In this document: positions 1-5,037 of the stretch, piece by piece
Layout: each line of letters starts with the position of its first letter
How positions within the stretch are numbered: position 1 is the first letter of the stretch
Assembly: GCA_022361135.1 (NCBI GenBank)
Contig: JAKSBM010000104.1
Coordinates: 1 to 5,037, forward strand
Source of the DNA: Desulfobacterales bacterium
Lineage (GTDB): Bacteria > Desulfobacterota > Desulfobacteria > Desulfobacterales > Desulfobacteraceae
Length of the DNA stretch: 5,037 nt
Direction: 5' to 3'
Notes under the pieces: generated by a model
What the model saw: the letters and a program-made list of their open reading frames with translations, nothing else
Told to the model about the DNA's origin: nothing
Database searches by the model: none
Position numbers and translations under genes: made by a program

Positions 1-275
1 ACGACATCTATCCCTGCATTGCCGGCCACGACAAGGAGGTCATCCAGGGCGCCCTCACGCTCATTGAAAAATACAATGTGCCCAAGGACAGATACGAATT
101 CCAAATGCTCTACGGCGTCACCCCCAAGCAGCGCCAGAAACTGGTGGACGGCGGCCATCGCCTCCGGGTTTACGTTCCCTTCGGCGAGCAATGGTTTGGC
201 TACTCCACCCGACGCCTCAAGGAAAACCCGGCCATGGTGAGCCACATCATCAAAGCCCTTTTCCTCAAAGGTTAA
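1..275 (+). CDS. Proline dehydrogenase (PRODH), C-terminal fragment; 5' end outside window
   Basis: Codons are read from position 3 and give 90 residues to the TAA at 273-275. PRODH is an FAD-dependent TIM-barrel enzyme that oxidises L-proline to pyrroline-5-carboxylate, the first step of proline catabolism to glutamate. The fragment has the typical end of the barrel: YEFQMLYGV (fragment residues 31-39), then RVYVPFGEQW (55-64), then YSTRRLKENP (67-76). The paired arginines at 70-71 correspond to the two arginines that bind the proline carboxylate in PutA (family knowledge). The protein stops 19 residues after this pair, so no P5C dehydrogenase domain is fused and the enzyme is monofunctional at this end. 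It is followed by a terminator and is therefore probably not co-transcribed with the downstream genes. The family call is strong. The N-terminal two thirds cannot be judged. Confidence 0.9.
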   Translation, partial: DIYPCIAGHDKEVIQGALTLIEKYNVPKDRYEFQMLYGVTPKQRQKLVDGGHRLRVYVPFGEQWFGYSTRRLKENPAMVSHIIKALFLKG

Positions 276-314
276 ACCGCTTCCAACGACAACGCCCCCC
301 CCCGAAGCCAAAGC

Positions 315-343
315 GGCCCGGGGGTTCCGTACCCCCCCGGGTC
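315..343 (+). other. GC-rich hairpin downstream of proline dehydrogenase
   Basis: CCCGGGGG (317-324) pairs perfectly with CCCCCGGG (334-341) around a 9-nt loop. The stem can extend by a G-T and a G-C pair to 315/343. No T tract follows, so it is not a canonical intrinsic terminator. It could protect the mRNA 3' end or assist the terminator that begins 11 nt later. It may also simply reflect C/G homopolymer runs (C9 at 295-303, C7 at 332-338). Confidence 0.4.
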
Positions 344-353
344 CACCCCACAG

Positions 354-394
354 GAAAGCCCCAGGCGTCGAGTCTTCGACCCTGGGGCTTTCTT
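354..394 (+). terminator. Strong rho-independent terminator after proline dehydrogenase
   Basis: GAAAGCCCCAGG (354-365) pairs perfectly over 12 bp with CCTGGGGCTTTC (381-392). Past one unpaired C (366), the stem continues with GTCGA (367-371) pairing TCGAC (376-380), leaving a 4-nt loop GTCT. The distal arm runs into a T-rich end (CTTTCTT, 388-394). It lies 79 nt after the PRODH stop codon and closes that transcription unit. On the opposite strand no T tract follows, so it acts mainly on + strand transcripts. Confidence 0.85.
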
Positions 395-428
395 GCAGGA
401 ATTCCATGTGAATGGGCCTACTTGGATT

Positions 429-457
429 TTGACTTTTCCTCCCCCCGGATCTATACT
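429..457 (+). promoter_or_regulatory. Sigma-70-type promoter for the kinase/regulator operon
   Basis: TTGACT (429-434, 5 of 6 to the -35 consensus) and TATACT (452-457, 5 of 6 to the -10 consensus) are separated by exactly 17 bp. The predicted start of transcription is near 464, giving a leader of about 35 nt before the ATG at 500. The promoter sits just after the terminator, so the two-component genes appear to have their own housekeeping transcription. Prediction from sequence only. Confidence 0.7.
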
Positions 458-499
458 TCATCCTTTTGACCCCGGACCCCCAATCCATGTGAAAGTTCC

Positions 500-2698
500 A
501 TGACCCGTTCCAACCCGCTCAAACACCCGCTTTTCATTGGTCTTGCCCTGTTCACAGCCATCTTCATGGCCCTGCTGATCCCGGCCCTGACCCCGGGGCA
601 AGGGGCCGACCCCCTCACCCCCTCCCAGCGGGAATGGCTGGCGGCACGAAACAATACCCTCCGCCTGGCCCCCTGTCCGGACTGGGAACCCATGGAATTC
701 TTCGACGCCAAGGGCAATTACCAGGGCATGGTGGCCGACCATATCCGCCTCATCGAACAAAAGCTCAACATCCGGTTCAAACGGGTCCGCTACCCCTCCT
801 GGACCGCCATCCTGGACGCCGCTGCCCGGGGGGAGGTGGATGTGATCCCGGCGGCCCATCCCACCCCGGAACGCTGGGCCTTCATGGACTGGACCGATCC
901 CTACCTGGAATTCCCTTCGGTGATCATCACCCACCGGGACGATTCCCGGGATCTCACCCCGGCGGACATGGCCGGAATGAATGTGGGAGTATGCAAGGAC
1001 TATGTGGTGGTGGACTACCTGCAAACCAACTTCCCCCGGCTGAACCTCTCCCCCCTGCCCTCGGGCCGCCAGGGCCTGAACAAGGTCTCCTTCAGGGAGT
1101 TGGATGCCATGATCATGGAGCTGCCCGCCGCCTTTTACACCATTGAACAGCAGAAAATCACCAATTTGCGCATGGCCGGCAATTCCCACTGGGTGGCCCG
1201 GTATGCCATCGGCACCTCCAAGGCCCAACCCCGTCTCCACGCCATCATGCAAAAGGGACTGGACATGATCACCCCGGCGGAGAAACGGCGGATCCAGAAA
1301 CGATGGATCGGCCTGGAGCAAAGCCTCATCCTCCACCAAAAATTCTTTATCTATCTGGGCATGGGCCTGGCCGCCCTCCTCACCCTGGTGGTGGTCACGG
1401 TCTTCACCTGGAACCGAACCCTCAAGGGCCGGGTGGAGTCTGCCGTGCAGGAGCTCAACGAAGAATTGGAAGAAAAAAGCCGGGCCCAGGAGCAGAACCG
1501 AAAGCTGGAGGCCCAGCTCCGCCAGGCCCACAAAATGGAGGCCATCGGCACCCTGGCCGGGGGCATAGCCCACGATTTCAACAATATCCTGGGCACCATC
1601 ATCGGATACGGGGAAATGATGGAAATCTTTGACCTTCCGGAAAAGGGACAGGCCAGGGACCGGCTGGACCAGATCCTGGCCGCCTCCTACCGGGCCCGGG
1701 ACCTGGTGGACCAGATCCTCACATTCTCCCGTCAGTCCGATGCGGAAACCCGACCCGTGGTCCTGGCCCCGGTGATCAAGGAAACCGCTAAATTCATCCA
1801 GGTTCTGCTTCCCCCCAATGTGGAGATGAAAATCCTCCCCATGCCCCCGGACCTCTCCATTGAGGCCAATCCGGTCCAAATCCACCAACTCCTCATGAAC
1901 CTGTGCACCAATGCCGCCCATGCCATTGGGGAGGAAAACCAGGGCCGCATTACCCTGGAGCTGGACCGCAGGGAAATCCGATCCCATGCCCTGGAAGATC
2001 TCCCTCCGGGGCCCTATGCCCGCCTCACCATCATTGATACGGGAGGCGGCATCCCCCCGGAGGCCCTGGACCGGGTCTTTGACCCCTTTTTCACCACCAA
2101 GCCCACCGGGGAGGGGACCGGTATGGGCCTGTCCGTGGCCCACGGCATTGTCAAAAGCTTTAGAGGACGCATCTCCGTGGCCAACACCAGGGCCGGGGGG
2201 GCGAAATTTAAAATCCTCATCCCCGAGGCCCCCCGGGAGTTGGCCGATCACCGGCCCGTCACCGTCCCCCTTTCCTTTTCAGGCCGAGGGGGGAAAATCC
2301 TCCTGGTGGACGACGACACCGACCTTTTGACCATGGGACAGGAACTGCTCTCCCAGCTGGGTTTCCAGGTGGTGGCCCAGGCCGCCCCCCTGGCTGCCCT
2401 GGACCAATTCCAAAGGGATCCATGGGCCTTTGACCTCATCGTCACCGACCTGCTCATGCCCGGCCTCACCGGGGACCGCCTGGCCTGGAAGGCCAAATTC
2501 ATCCGACCGGACATCCCCATCCTCCTCTGCTCCGGCCGCATTGACACGGCCCAGGCAGACGAAATCATCCAGCGTTTCGGCATTGATGCCTTCCTGGCCA
2601 AACCCGTGGGCGCCCGGGAGCTGGCCCACGCCCTGACCCAACTTTTACCCGCCACACCCAGCAAGGACATTGACCATGGCCCATGTAATCATCATTGA
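500..2698 (+). CDS. Hybrid sensor histidine kinase with periplasmic SBP_bac_3 sensor and C-terminal receiver
   Basis: This is a 732-residue inner-membrane kinase that should sense a small ligand outside the membrane and phosphorylate a partner regulator. In order: an N-terminal hydrophobic signal/anchor (about 10-31); a type-3 solute-binding (BvgS-like Venus-flytrap) domain (about 52-271), with the usual W-x-P-x-E-F start, GEVDV (111-115) and TDPYLEFP (132-139); a membrane helix (about 283-304); and a short coiled coil (about 307-345). The kinase core has GGIAHDFNN with phospho-acceptor His358, an N box with Asn467 and Asn471, DTGGG (513-517), FDPFFTTK (527-534) and GEGTGMGL (537-544). The receiver (about 598-716) has Asp650 as acceptor, Ser678 and Lys701. 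There is no PAS and no HPt domain. The ATG at 500 has only a weak GAAAG upstream, but a later start would lose the membrane anchor. The gene overlaps the next gene by 23 bp. The ligand is unknown. An amino acid or a quaternary amine is an inference from the neighbours. Confidence 0.93.
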   Translation: MTRSNPLKHPLFIGLALFTAIFMALLIPALTPGQGADPLTPSQREWLAARNNTLRLAPCPDWEPMEFFDAKGNYQGMVADHIRLIEQKLNIRFKRVRYPSWTAILDAAARGEVDVIPAAHPTPERWAFMDWTDPYLEFPSVIITHRDDSRDLTPADMAGMNVGVCKDYVVVDYLQTNFPRLNLSPLPSGRQGLNKVSFRELDAMIMELPAAFYTIEQQKITNLRMAGNSHWVARYAIGTSKAQPRLHAIMQKGLDMITPAEKRRIQKRWIGLEQSLILHQKFFIYLGMGLAALLTLVVVTVFTWNRTLKGRVESAVQELNEELEEKSRAQEQNRKLEAQLRQAHKMEAIGTLAGGIAHDFNNILGTIIGYGEMMEIFDLPEKGQARDRLDQILAASYRARDLVDQILTFSRQSDAETRPVVLAPVIKETAKFIQVLLPPNVEMKILPMPPDLSIEANPVQIHQLLMNLCTNAAHAIGEENQGRITLELDRREIRSHALEDLPPGPYARLTIIDTGGGIPPEALDRVFDPFFTTKPTGEGTGMGLSVAHGIVKSFRGRISVANTRAGGAKFKILIPEAPRELADHRPVTVPLSFSGRGGKILLVDDDTDLLTMGQELLSQLGFQVVAQAAPLAALDQFQRDPWAFDLIVTDLLMPGLTGDRLAWKAKFIRPDIPILLCSGRIDTAQADEIIQRFGIDAFLAKPVGARELAHALTQLLPATPSKDIDHGPCNHH
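2663..2667 (+). promoter_or_regulatory. Ribosome binding site that decides the regulator start
   Basis: AAGGA lies 8 nt before the ATG at 2676, inside the end of the kinase gene. An in-frame TTG at 2670 would extend the protein by two residues but lies only 2 nt from this site, so ATG 2676 is preferred. The embedded site and the 23-bp gene overlap suggest translational coupling of kinase and regulator. Confidence 0.7.
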
Positions 2699-4079
2699 CG
2701 ACGACCCCGGCATGAACCGCATGCTCACCGACCTCATCTCCAGCATCGGCCACCGGGCCACCGGGGCCCACACCCTGGCCCAGGGCCTGGAGCTGGTCCA
2801 GTCCACCCCCTGCGACGTGGTTTTCCTGGATGTGATGATGCCCGACGGCTCCGGCCTGGACATCATCCAGGATATCCGGACCCAGGAACCACCCCCGGAG
2901 GTGATCATCATGACCGGTGTGGGGGATCCGGACGGGGCGGAAACCGCCATCCGGGCCGGGGCCTGGGACTACCTCCAGAAGCCCCTTTCCCCCAAAAAAA
3001 TCATCCTCCCCCTAAAGCGGGTTCTCCAATACCGGGATACCCTAAAGCAGAAAAACCCGACCCCGACACGGCTGGACCGGGATGACATCAAGGGATCAGG
3101 CCCGGGGATCACCGCCTGTTTGGAGCAATTGGCCCGGGCCACCCAGTCCCGGTCCGGGGTTCTCATCACCGGGGAAACCGGCACGGGGAAAGAAGTCTTT
3201 GCCCGCTGCCTCCACCGGAACAGCGGCCAGGCCCAGGGGCGCCTGGTGGTGGTGGATTGCGCCGCCCTGGCCGAAAACCTGGTGGAAAGTACCCTCTTCG
3301 GCCACGTCAAAGGGGCCTTCACCGGAGCCATTACCGACCGTGGGGGACTGGTGGCCCAGGCCCACCAGGGCACCCTCTTTTTGGACGAAGTGGGGGAATT
3401 GGACCTGCGCACCCAGAAAATCTTCCTCAGGGTCCTCCAGGAACAACGCTTCCGGCCCGTGGGAGGAAAACGGGAAATCCAGAGCCAATTCCGGCTGGTG
3501 GCCGCCACCCACCGGGATTTGGACCGCATGGTCGCCCGGGGTCAGTTCAGAAAGGACCTCCTTTTCAGATTGCGCACCCTGGAAATCCAGCTCCCCCCCC
3601 TGCGGAAACGGCAGGAGGATATCCCTGAACTGGCCACCCACTTCATGGACATGAGCTGCACCCATGCCGGACTCAAGCCCAAGGGATTTTCCCCGGAATT
3701 CATGGACCTGATCACGGCCCATGACTGGCCAGGCAATGTCCGGGAACTGGCTGCGGTCATGGAAAGTGCCGTCACGTCAGGCCTCACCTCCCCCCTGCTC
3801 TTTTCCTCCCACCTGCCCCAGGATTTGCGAATCCAGGTAGCCCGGGGACGGGTGGACCGCCCGGCCCCCCTGGCCATGGGCGCCCAGGATCCGGCCCCCC
3901 AGGGCCTGCCCCGGTTTAAGGAATTCCGCACCCGGGCCCTGGACCAGGTGGAGCAGGAGTACATCCAATGCCTCCTGGACCAGACCCGGGGAGACATGGC
4001 CCGGGCCTGCCAGGTTTCGGGCATGGGCCGCACCCGGCTGTACGAACTCATGAAAAAGCACGGCATCACCCGGAATTAA
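2676..4079 (+). CDS. NtrC-family sigma-54-dependent response regulator
   Basis: This 467-residue cytoplasmic transcription activator has full NtrC-type length. The receiver (1-120) has the acidic cluster DDD (8-10), acceptor Asp52 in LDVMMP, Thr80 and Lys102. The AAA+ sigma-54 interaction domain (about 138-370) has Walker A GETGTGKE (166-173), the GAFTGA loop intact (213-218), Walker B GTLFLDEVGEL (232-242), sensor I ATHRDL (277-282), arginines 298 and 300 in the FRKDLLFRLR segment (291-300), and WPGNVREL (351-358). A proline-rich linker (about 390-412) leads to a Fis-type HTH (about 417-465, with MARACQVSGMGRTRLYELMKK). An intact GAFTGA indicates that it remodels sigma-54 RNA polymerase. Its partner is almost certainly the overlapping kinase. 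The three-copy operator starting 13 nt after its stop codon, upstream of the methyltransferase gene, is its likely target (inference). Confidence 0.95.
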   Translation: MAHVIIIDDDPGMNRMLTDLISSIGHRATGAHTLAQGLELVQSTPCDVVFLDVMMPDGSGLDIIQDIRTQEPPPEVIIMTGVGDPDGAETAIRAGAWDYLQKPLSPKKIILPLKRVLQYRDTLKQKNPTPTRLDRDDIKGSGPGITACLEQLARATQSRSGVLITGETGTGKEVFARCLHRNSGQAQGRLVVVDCAALAENLVESTLFGHVKGAFTGAITDRGGLVAQAHQGTLFLDEVGELDLRTQKIFLRVLQEQRFRPVGGKREIQSQFRLVAATHRDLDRMVARGQFRKDLLFRLRTLEIQLPPLRKRQEDIPELATHFMDMSCTHAGLKPKGFSPEFMDLITAHDWPGNVRELAAVMESAVTSGLTSPLLFSSHLPQDLRIQVARGRVDRPAPLAMGAQDPAPQGLPRFKEFRTRALDQVEQEYIQCLLDQTRGDMARACQVSGMGRTRLYELMKKHGITRN

Positions 4080-4092
4080 CCCCAATCCCCCG

Positions 4093-4152
4093 TCCGCAAA
4101 ACCCGGACGGGAATCCGGAAAAAGCGGACATTTGTCCGGAAAAAGCGGACAT
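4093..4152 (+). repeat. Three tandem inverted-repeat iterons, 21-bp period: likely enhancer (UAS) of the sigma-54 activator
   Basis: Copies lie at 4093-4110, 4114-4131 and 4135-4152. The last two are identical over 18 nt (TCCGGAAAAAGCGGACAT), and the first matches 13 of 18. Each copy is itself an inverted repeat TCCG-N7-CGGA. The third extends to TGTCCG-N7-CGGACA (4133-4151), and the first to CCCGTCCG-N7-CGGACGGG (4089-4111). Centres fall at 4100, 4121 and 4142, exactly 21 bp apart, so all three lie on the same face of the DNA. This is what dimeric Fis-type activators bind. The array is about 107-149 bp upstream of the predicted sigma-54 start, a usual enhancer distance. That the neighbouring regulator binds here is inference. 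Confidence 0.8.
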
Positions 4153-4178
4153 CTCCCTTCCCCATTTCCCATCCCATG

Positions 4179-4191
4179 AAACAAGTCATTG
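4179..4191 (+). promoter_or_regulatory. Candidate IHF-binding site
   Basis: AAACAAGTCATTG matches the IHF consensus WATCAANNNNTTR at all defined positions but one (A for T at position 3). It sits between the iteron array and the -24/-12 promoter, centred about 64 bp upstream of the predicted start, which is where IHF bends DNA in many sigma-54 promoters. The consensus is short and degenerate, so chance matches are possible. Confidence 0.45.
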
Positions 4192-4223
4192 GAACCCCAG
4201 CGGTTTTCCACATGTTTTACTCC

Positions 4224-4238
4224 GGCACGATTCTTGAT
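4224..4238 (+). promoter_or_regulatory. Candidate sigma-54 (-24/-12) promoter of the methyltransferase gene
   Basis: GGCACG (4224-4229), four bases, then TTGAT (4234-4238) compares with the consensus TGGCACG-N4-TTGCW. The spacing between the -24 GG and the -12 G is correct. The deviations are C for T just before the GG, and A in place of the -12 C. It is the best GG-N10-GC-like match between the iterons and the start codon. The predicted transcription start is near 4249, giving a leader of about 127 nt. The -12 deviation predicts moderate strength. Support comes mainly from its place relative to the iterons and the adjacent sigma-54 activator. Confidence 0.6.
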
Positions 4239-4265
4239 ATATTTTTGATACGGGTCCTAATCAAA

Positions 4266-4298
4266 GGCAAAATCCCAGAACATCCAGCTGGGATTGCC
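4266..4298 (+). other. Leader hairpin 1 in the methyltransferase 5' UTR
   Basis: AATCCCAG (4271-4278) pairs perfectly with CTGGGATT (4288-4295) around a 9-nt loop. Beyond a 2-nt AA bulge, GGC (4266-4268) pairs GCC (4296-4298). No T tract follows, so it does not look like a terminator or attenuator. It lies within the predicted transcript and may affect mRNA stability. Its function is unknown. Confidence 0.45.
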
Positions 4299-4329
4299 CC
4301 CGAAAATGAAGACCCGGGAGATGGAAAAC

Positions 4330-4347
4330 ACCACGGGCCACCGTGGT
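4330..4347 (+). other. Leader hairpin 2, just upstream of the ribosome binding site
   Basis: ACCACGG (4330-4336) pairs perfectly with CCGTGGT (4341-4347) around a 4-nt loop GCCA. It ends about 15 nt before the AGAGGAAGGA ribosome binding site and leaves that site free. It could protect the mRNA, or act in translational control if an alternative fold exists. No T tract follows. Confidence 0.45.
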
Positions 4348-4362
4348 CAACTCATAAAAGAC

Positions 4363-4372
4363 AGAGGAAGGA
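4363..4372 (+). promoter_or_regulatory. Strong ribosome binding site of the methyltransferase gene
   Basis: AGAGGAAGGA precedes the ATG at 4376. It offers AGAGG at 8-nt spacing and AAGGA at 3-nt spacing. The AGAGG register is well placed and supports ATG 4376 as the start, as does the MttB-like sequence beginning at once after it. It is clearly stronger than the site in front of the kinase gene, consistent with high expression of a catabolic enzyme. Confidence 0.75.
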
Positions 4373-4375
4373 CAT

Positions 4376-5037
4376 ATGGCACAACTGAGTAGACTCACCC
4401 TTTTAAGCGATAGCGAACTGGATCGTCTCCACGAAACCACCGTGGAATTGCTGGAAACCGTAGGCGTTGAACTGGAAGCCGACGAAGCCGTGGCCGTATT
4501 TGCCGACAAGGGCGCCAAGGTGGACGGAAACCGGGTCTTCATTCCCCGGAAAATGCTGGAAGAGGCCATTGAAAGCGCCCCGTCAAGCTTCACCCTCCAC
4601 GGTCGGGACGAAGGCAAATCCATCCTGGTGGGAGAAGGACAGCCCCGCCCCTGGGTGGAACCCTCCAACGGCCCGGTATTTGCCCATGACATGGAACGGG
4701 GCCGCCGCACCGGCTCCCGCCAGGACCTCATCGACTTTTACAAACTGGCCCAGGCCTCGGACGTCTGCGACATTGCTGGGGCCGTACCCGTGGAACCCAG
4801 TGAACTGGACCCGGCCCGCCGCCAGGACCACATTTACTATGAAATGATCCGCCACAGCGACAAGCCCCTGCGCTTCATCACCGGCACCCGGGAGGAAATC
4901 CTGCGCTCCTTCAACATGCTGGAAACCGCCATGGGCAAACCCGGCTACCTCAAGGATCACACCTCGGTCATCGTCAGTATCAACCCCCTAAGCCCCCTGG
5001 CCTATGACCGCACCCCCCTGGAAACCATGATGACCTA
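4376..5037 (+). CDS. MttB-superfamily corrinoid methyltransferase (trimethylamine/betaine methyltransferase family), N-terminal 220 residues
   Basis: The frame is open from ATG 4376 to the window end (220 complete codons). Members are cytoplasmic TIM-barrel enzymes of about 470-500 residues that move a methyl group from a quaternary or tertiary amine to a partner corrinoid protein. The N-terminus is typical: a helix with SELDRLHETTVELLETVGVE (13-32), then KGAKVDGNRVFIPRKMLEEA (45-64), the AP-SFTLHGRD segment (68-78), SNGPVFAHD (97-105), an RTGSRQDLIDFYKLAQASD stretch (111-129), and SINPLSPLAYD (201-211). Founding MttB uses trimethylamine and has pyrrolysine near residue 330. Most bacterial relatives lack it and use substrates such as glycine betaine (MtgB) or proline betaine (MtpB). 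That position lies beyond the window, so substrate and pyrrolysine status are open. There is no in-frame TAG in the visible part. The gene is preceded by a sigma-54-type control region and is probably inducible by its substrate. Confidence 0.88.
   Translation, partial: MAQLSRLTLLSDSELDRLHETTVELLETVGVELEADEAVAVFADKGAKVDGNRVFIPRKMLEEAIESAPSSFTLHGRDEGKSILVGEGQPRPWVEPSNGPVFAHDMERGRRTGSRQDLIDFYKLAQASDVCDIAGAVPVEPSELDPARRQDHIYYEMIRHSDKPLRFITGTREEILRSFNMLETAMGKPGYLKDHTSVIVSINPLSPLAYDRTPLETMMT

Noticed and set aside
403..493. Direct repeat TCCATGTGAA at 403-412 and 484-493, flanking the sigma-70 promoter.
   Set aside because: It is only 10 nt, without symmetry and with 81-bp spacing that is not a whole number of helical turns. 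Two copies could be chance.
458..2251. A 597-codon open frame on the minus strand, opposite the kinase gene.
   Set aside because: It is a shadow of a GC-rich gene: the translation is rich in G, H, Q and P with no recognisable domain, and the + strand frame encodes a complete kinase with all motifs.
3593..3600. C8 run inside the regulator gene as a possible phase-variation tract.
   Set aside because: It encodes the normal L-P-P-L segment of the AAA+ domain in the correct frame, and C runs are common in this GC-rich window.
4089..4111. Hairpin CCCGTCCG/CGGACGGG with a 7-nt loop just after the regulator stop codon, considered as a terminator.
   Set aside because: No T tract follows on either strand, and its core is in exact 21-bp register with the two iterons downstream, so it is better read as the first operator copy. 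A weak effect on the 3' end of the mRNA cannot be excluded.
4234..4263. TTGATA (4234-4239) with TAATCA (4258-4263) as a sigma-70 promoter for the methyltransferase.
   Set aside because: The -10 element is poor and the spacing is 18 bp. The overlapping -24/-12 element fits the context better.
4249..4375. Cobalamin riboswitch in front of the corrinoid methyltransferase.
   Set aside because: The leader is shorter than the known class and no B12-box-like sequence is seen.
4176..4388. A 70-codon open frame in the control region, overlapping the methyltransferase start.
   Set aside because: It lacks a ribosome binding site, begins upstream of the predicted transcription start, runs across the promoter, and shows no domain. 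It is more likely chance than a leader peptide.

Overview
The window is GC-rich, and all four recognisable genes lie on the + strand. The gene content suggests an anaerobic, metabolically versatile bacterium of the Desulfobacterota type: a corrinoid-dependent MttB-superfamily methyltransferase next to a sigma-54 two-component system and a single-domain proline dehydrogenase. That assignment is inferred from gene content and base composition only, since no rRNA or other marker is present.

Layout. (1) Positions 1-275 are the last 90 codons of a proline dehydrogenase that ends without a fused P5C dehydrogenase domain. (2) Positions 276-499 are noncoding. They hold two hairpins, the second a strong rho-independent terminator (354-394), and then a near-consensus sigma-70 promoter (TTGACT-17 bp-TATACT, 429-457). 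(3) Positions 500-2698 encode a membrane hybrid histidine kinase with a periplasmic SBP_bac_3 (Venus-flytrap) sensor and a C-terminal receiver. (4) Positions 2676-4079 overlap it by 23 bp and encode an NtrC-type sigma-54 activator (receiver, AAA+ with intact GAFTGA, Fis-type HTH). (5) Positions 4080-4375 are a 296-bp control region. (6) Positions 4376-5037 are the first 220 codons of an MttB-superfamily (trimethylamine/betaine methyltransferase family) protein, cut by the window end.

The most interesting part is the control region at 4080-4375. It contains three tandem copies of an inverted repeat (TGTCCG-N7-CGGACA type) spaced exactly 21 bp centre to centre. An IHF-like site follows, then a -24/-12 sigma-54 promoter candidate. 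This is the arrangement expected for an enhancer-binding protein. The simplest model is a self-contained regulon. A housekeeping promoter expresses the kinase/regulator pair; the kinase senses a small periplasmic ligand; the phosphorylated regulator binds the triple operator and switches on the methyltransferase gene. The untranslated leader of that gene also carries two perfect hairpins before a strong ribosome binding site.

A proline dehydrogenase on one side and a betaine-type methyltransferase on the other raises the possibility that the substrate is proline betaine (stachydrine), with demethylation feeding proline to the dehydrogenase. This is a hypothesis. The terminator shows that the dehydrogenase is a separate transcription unit.
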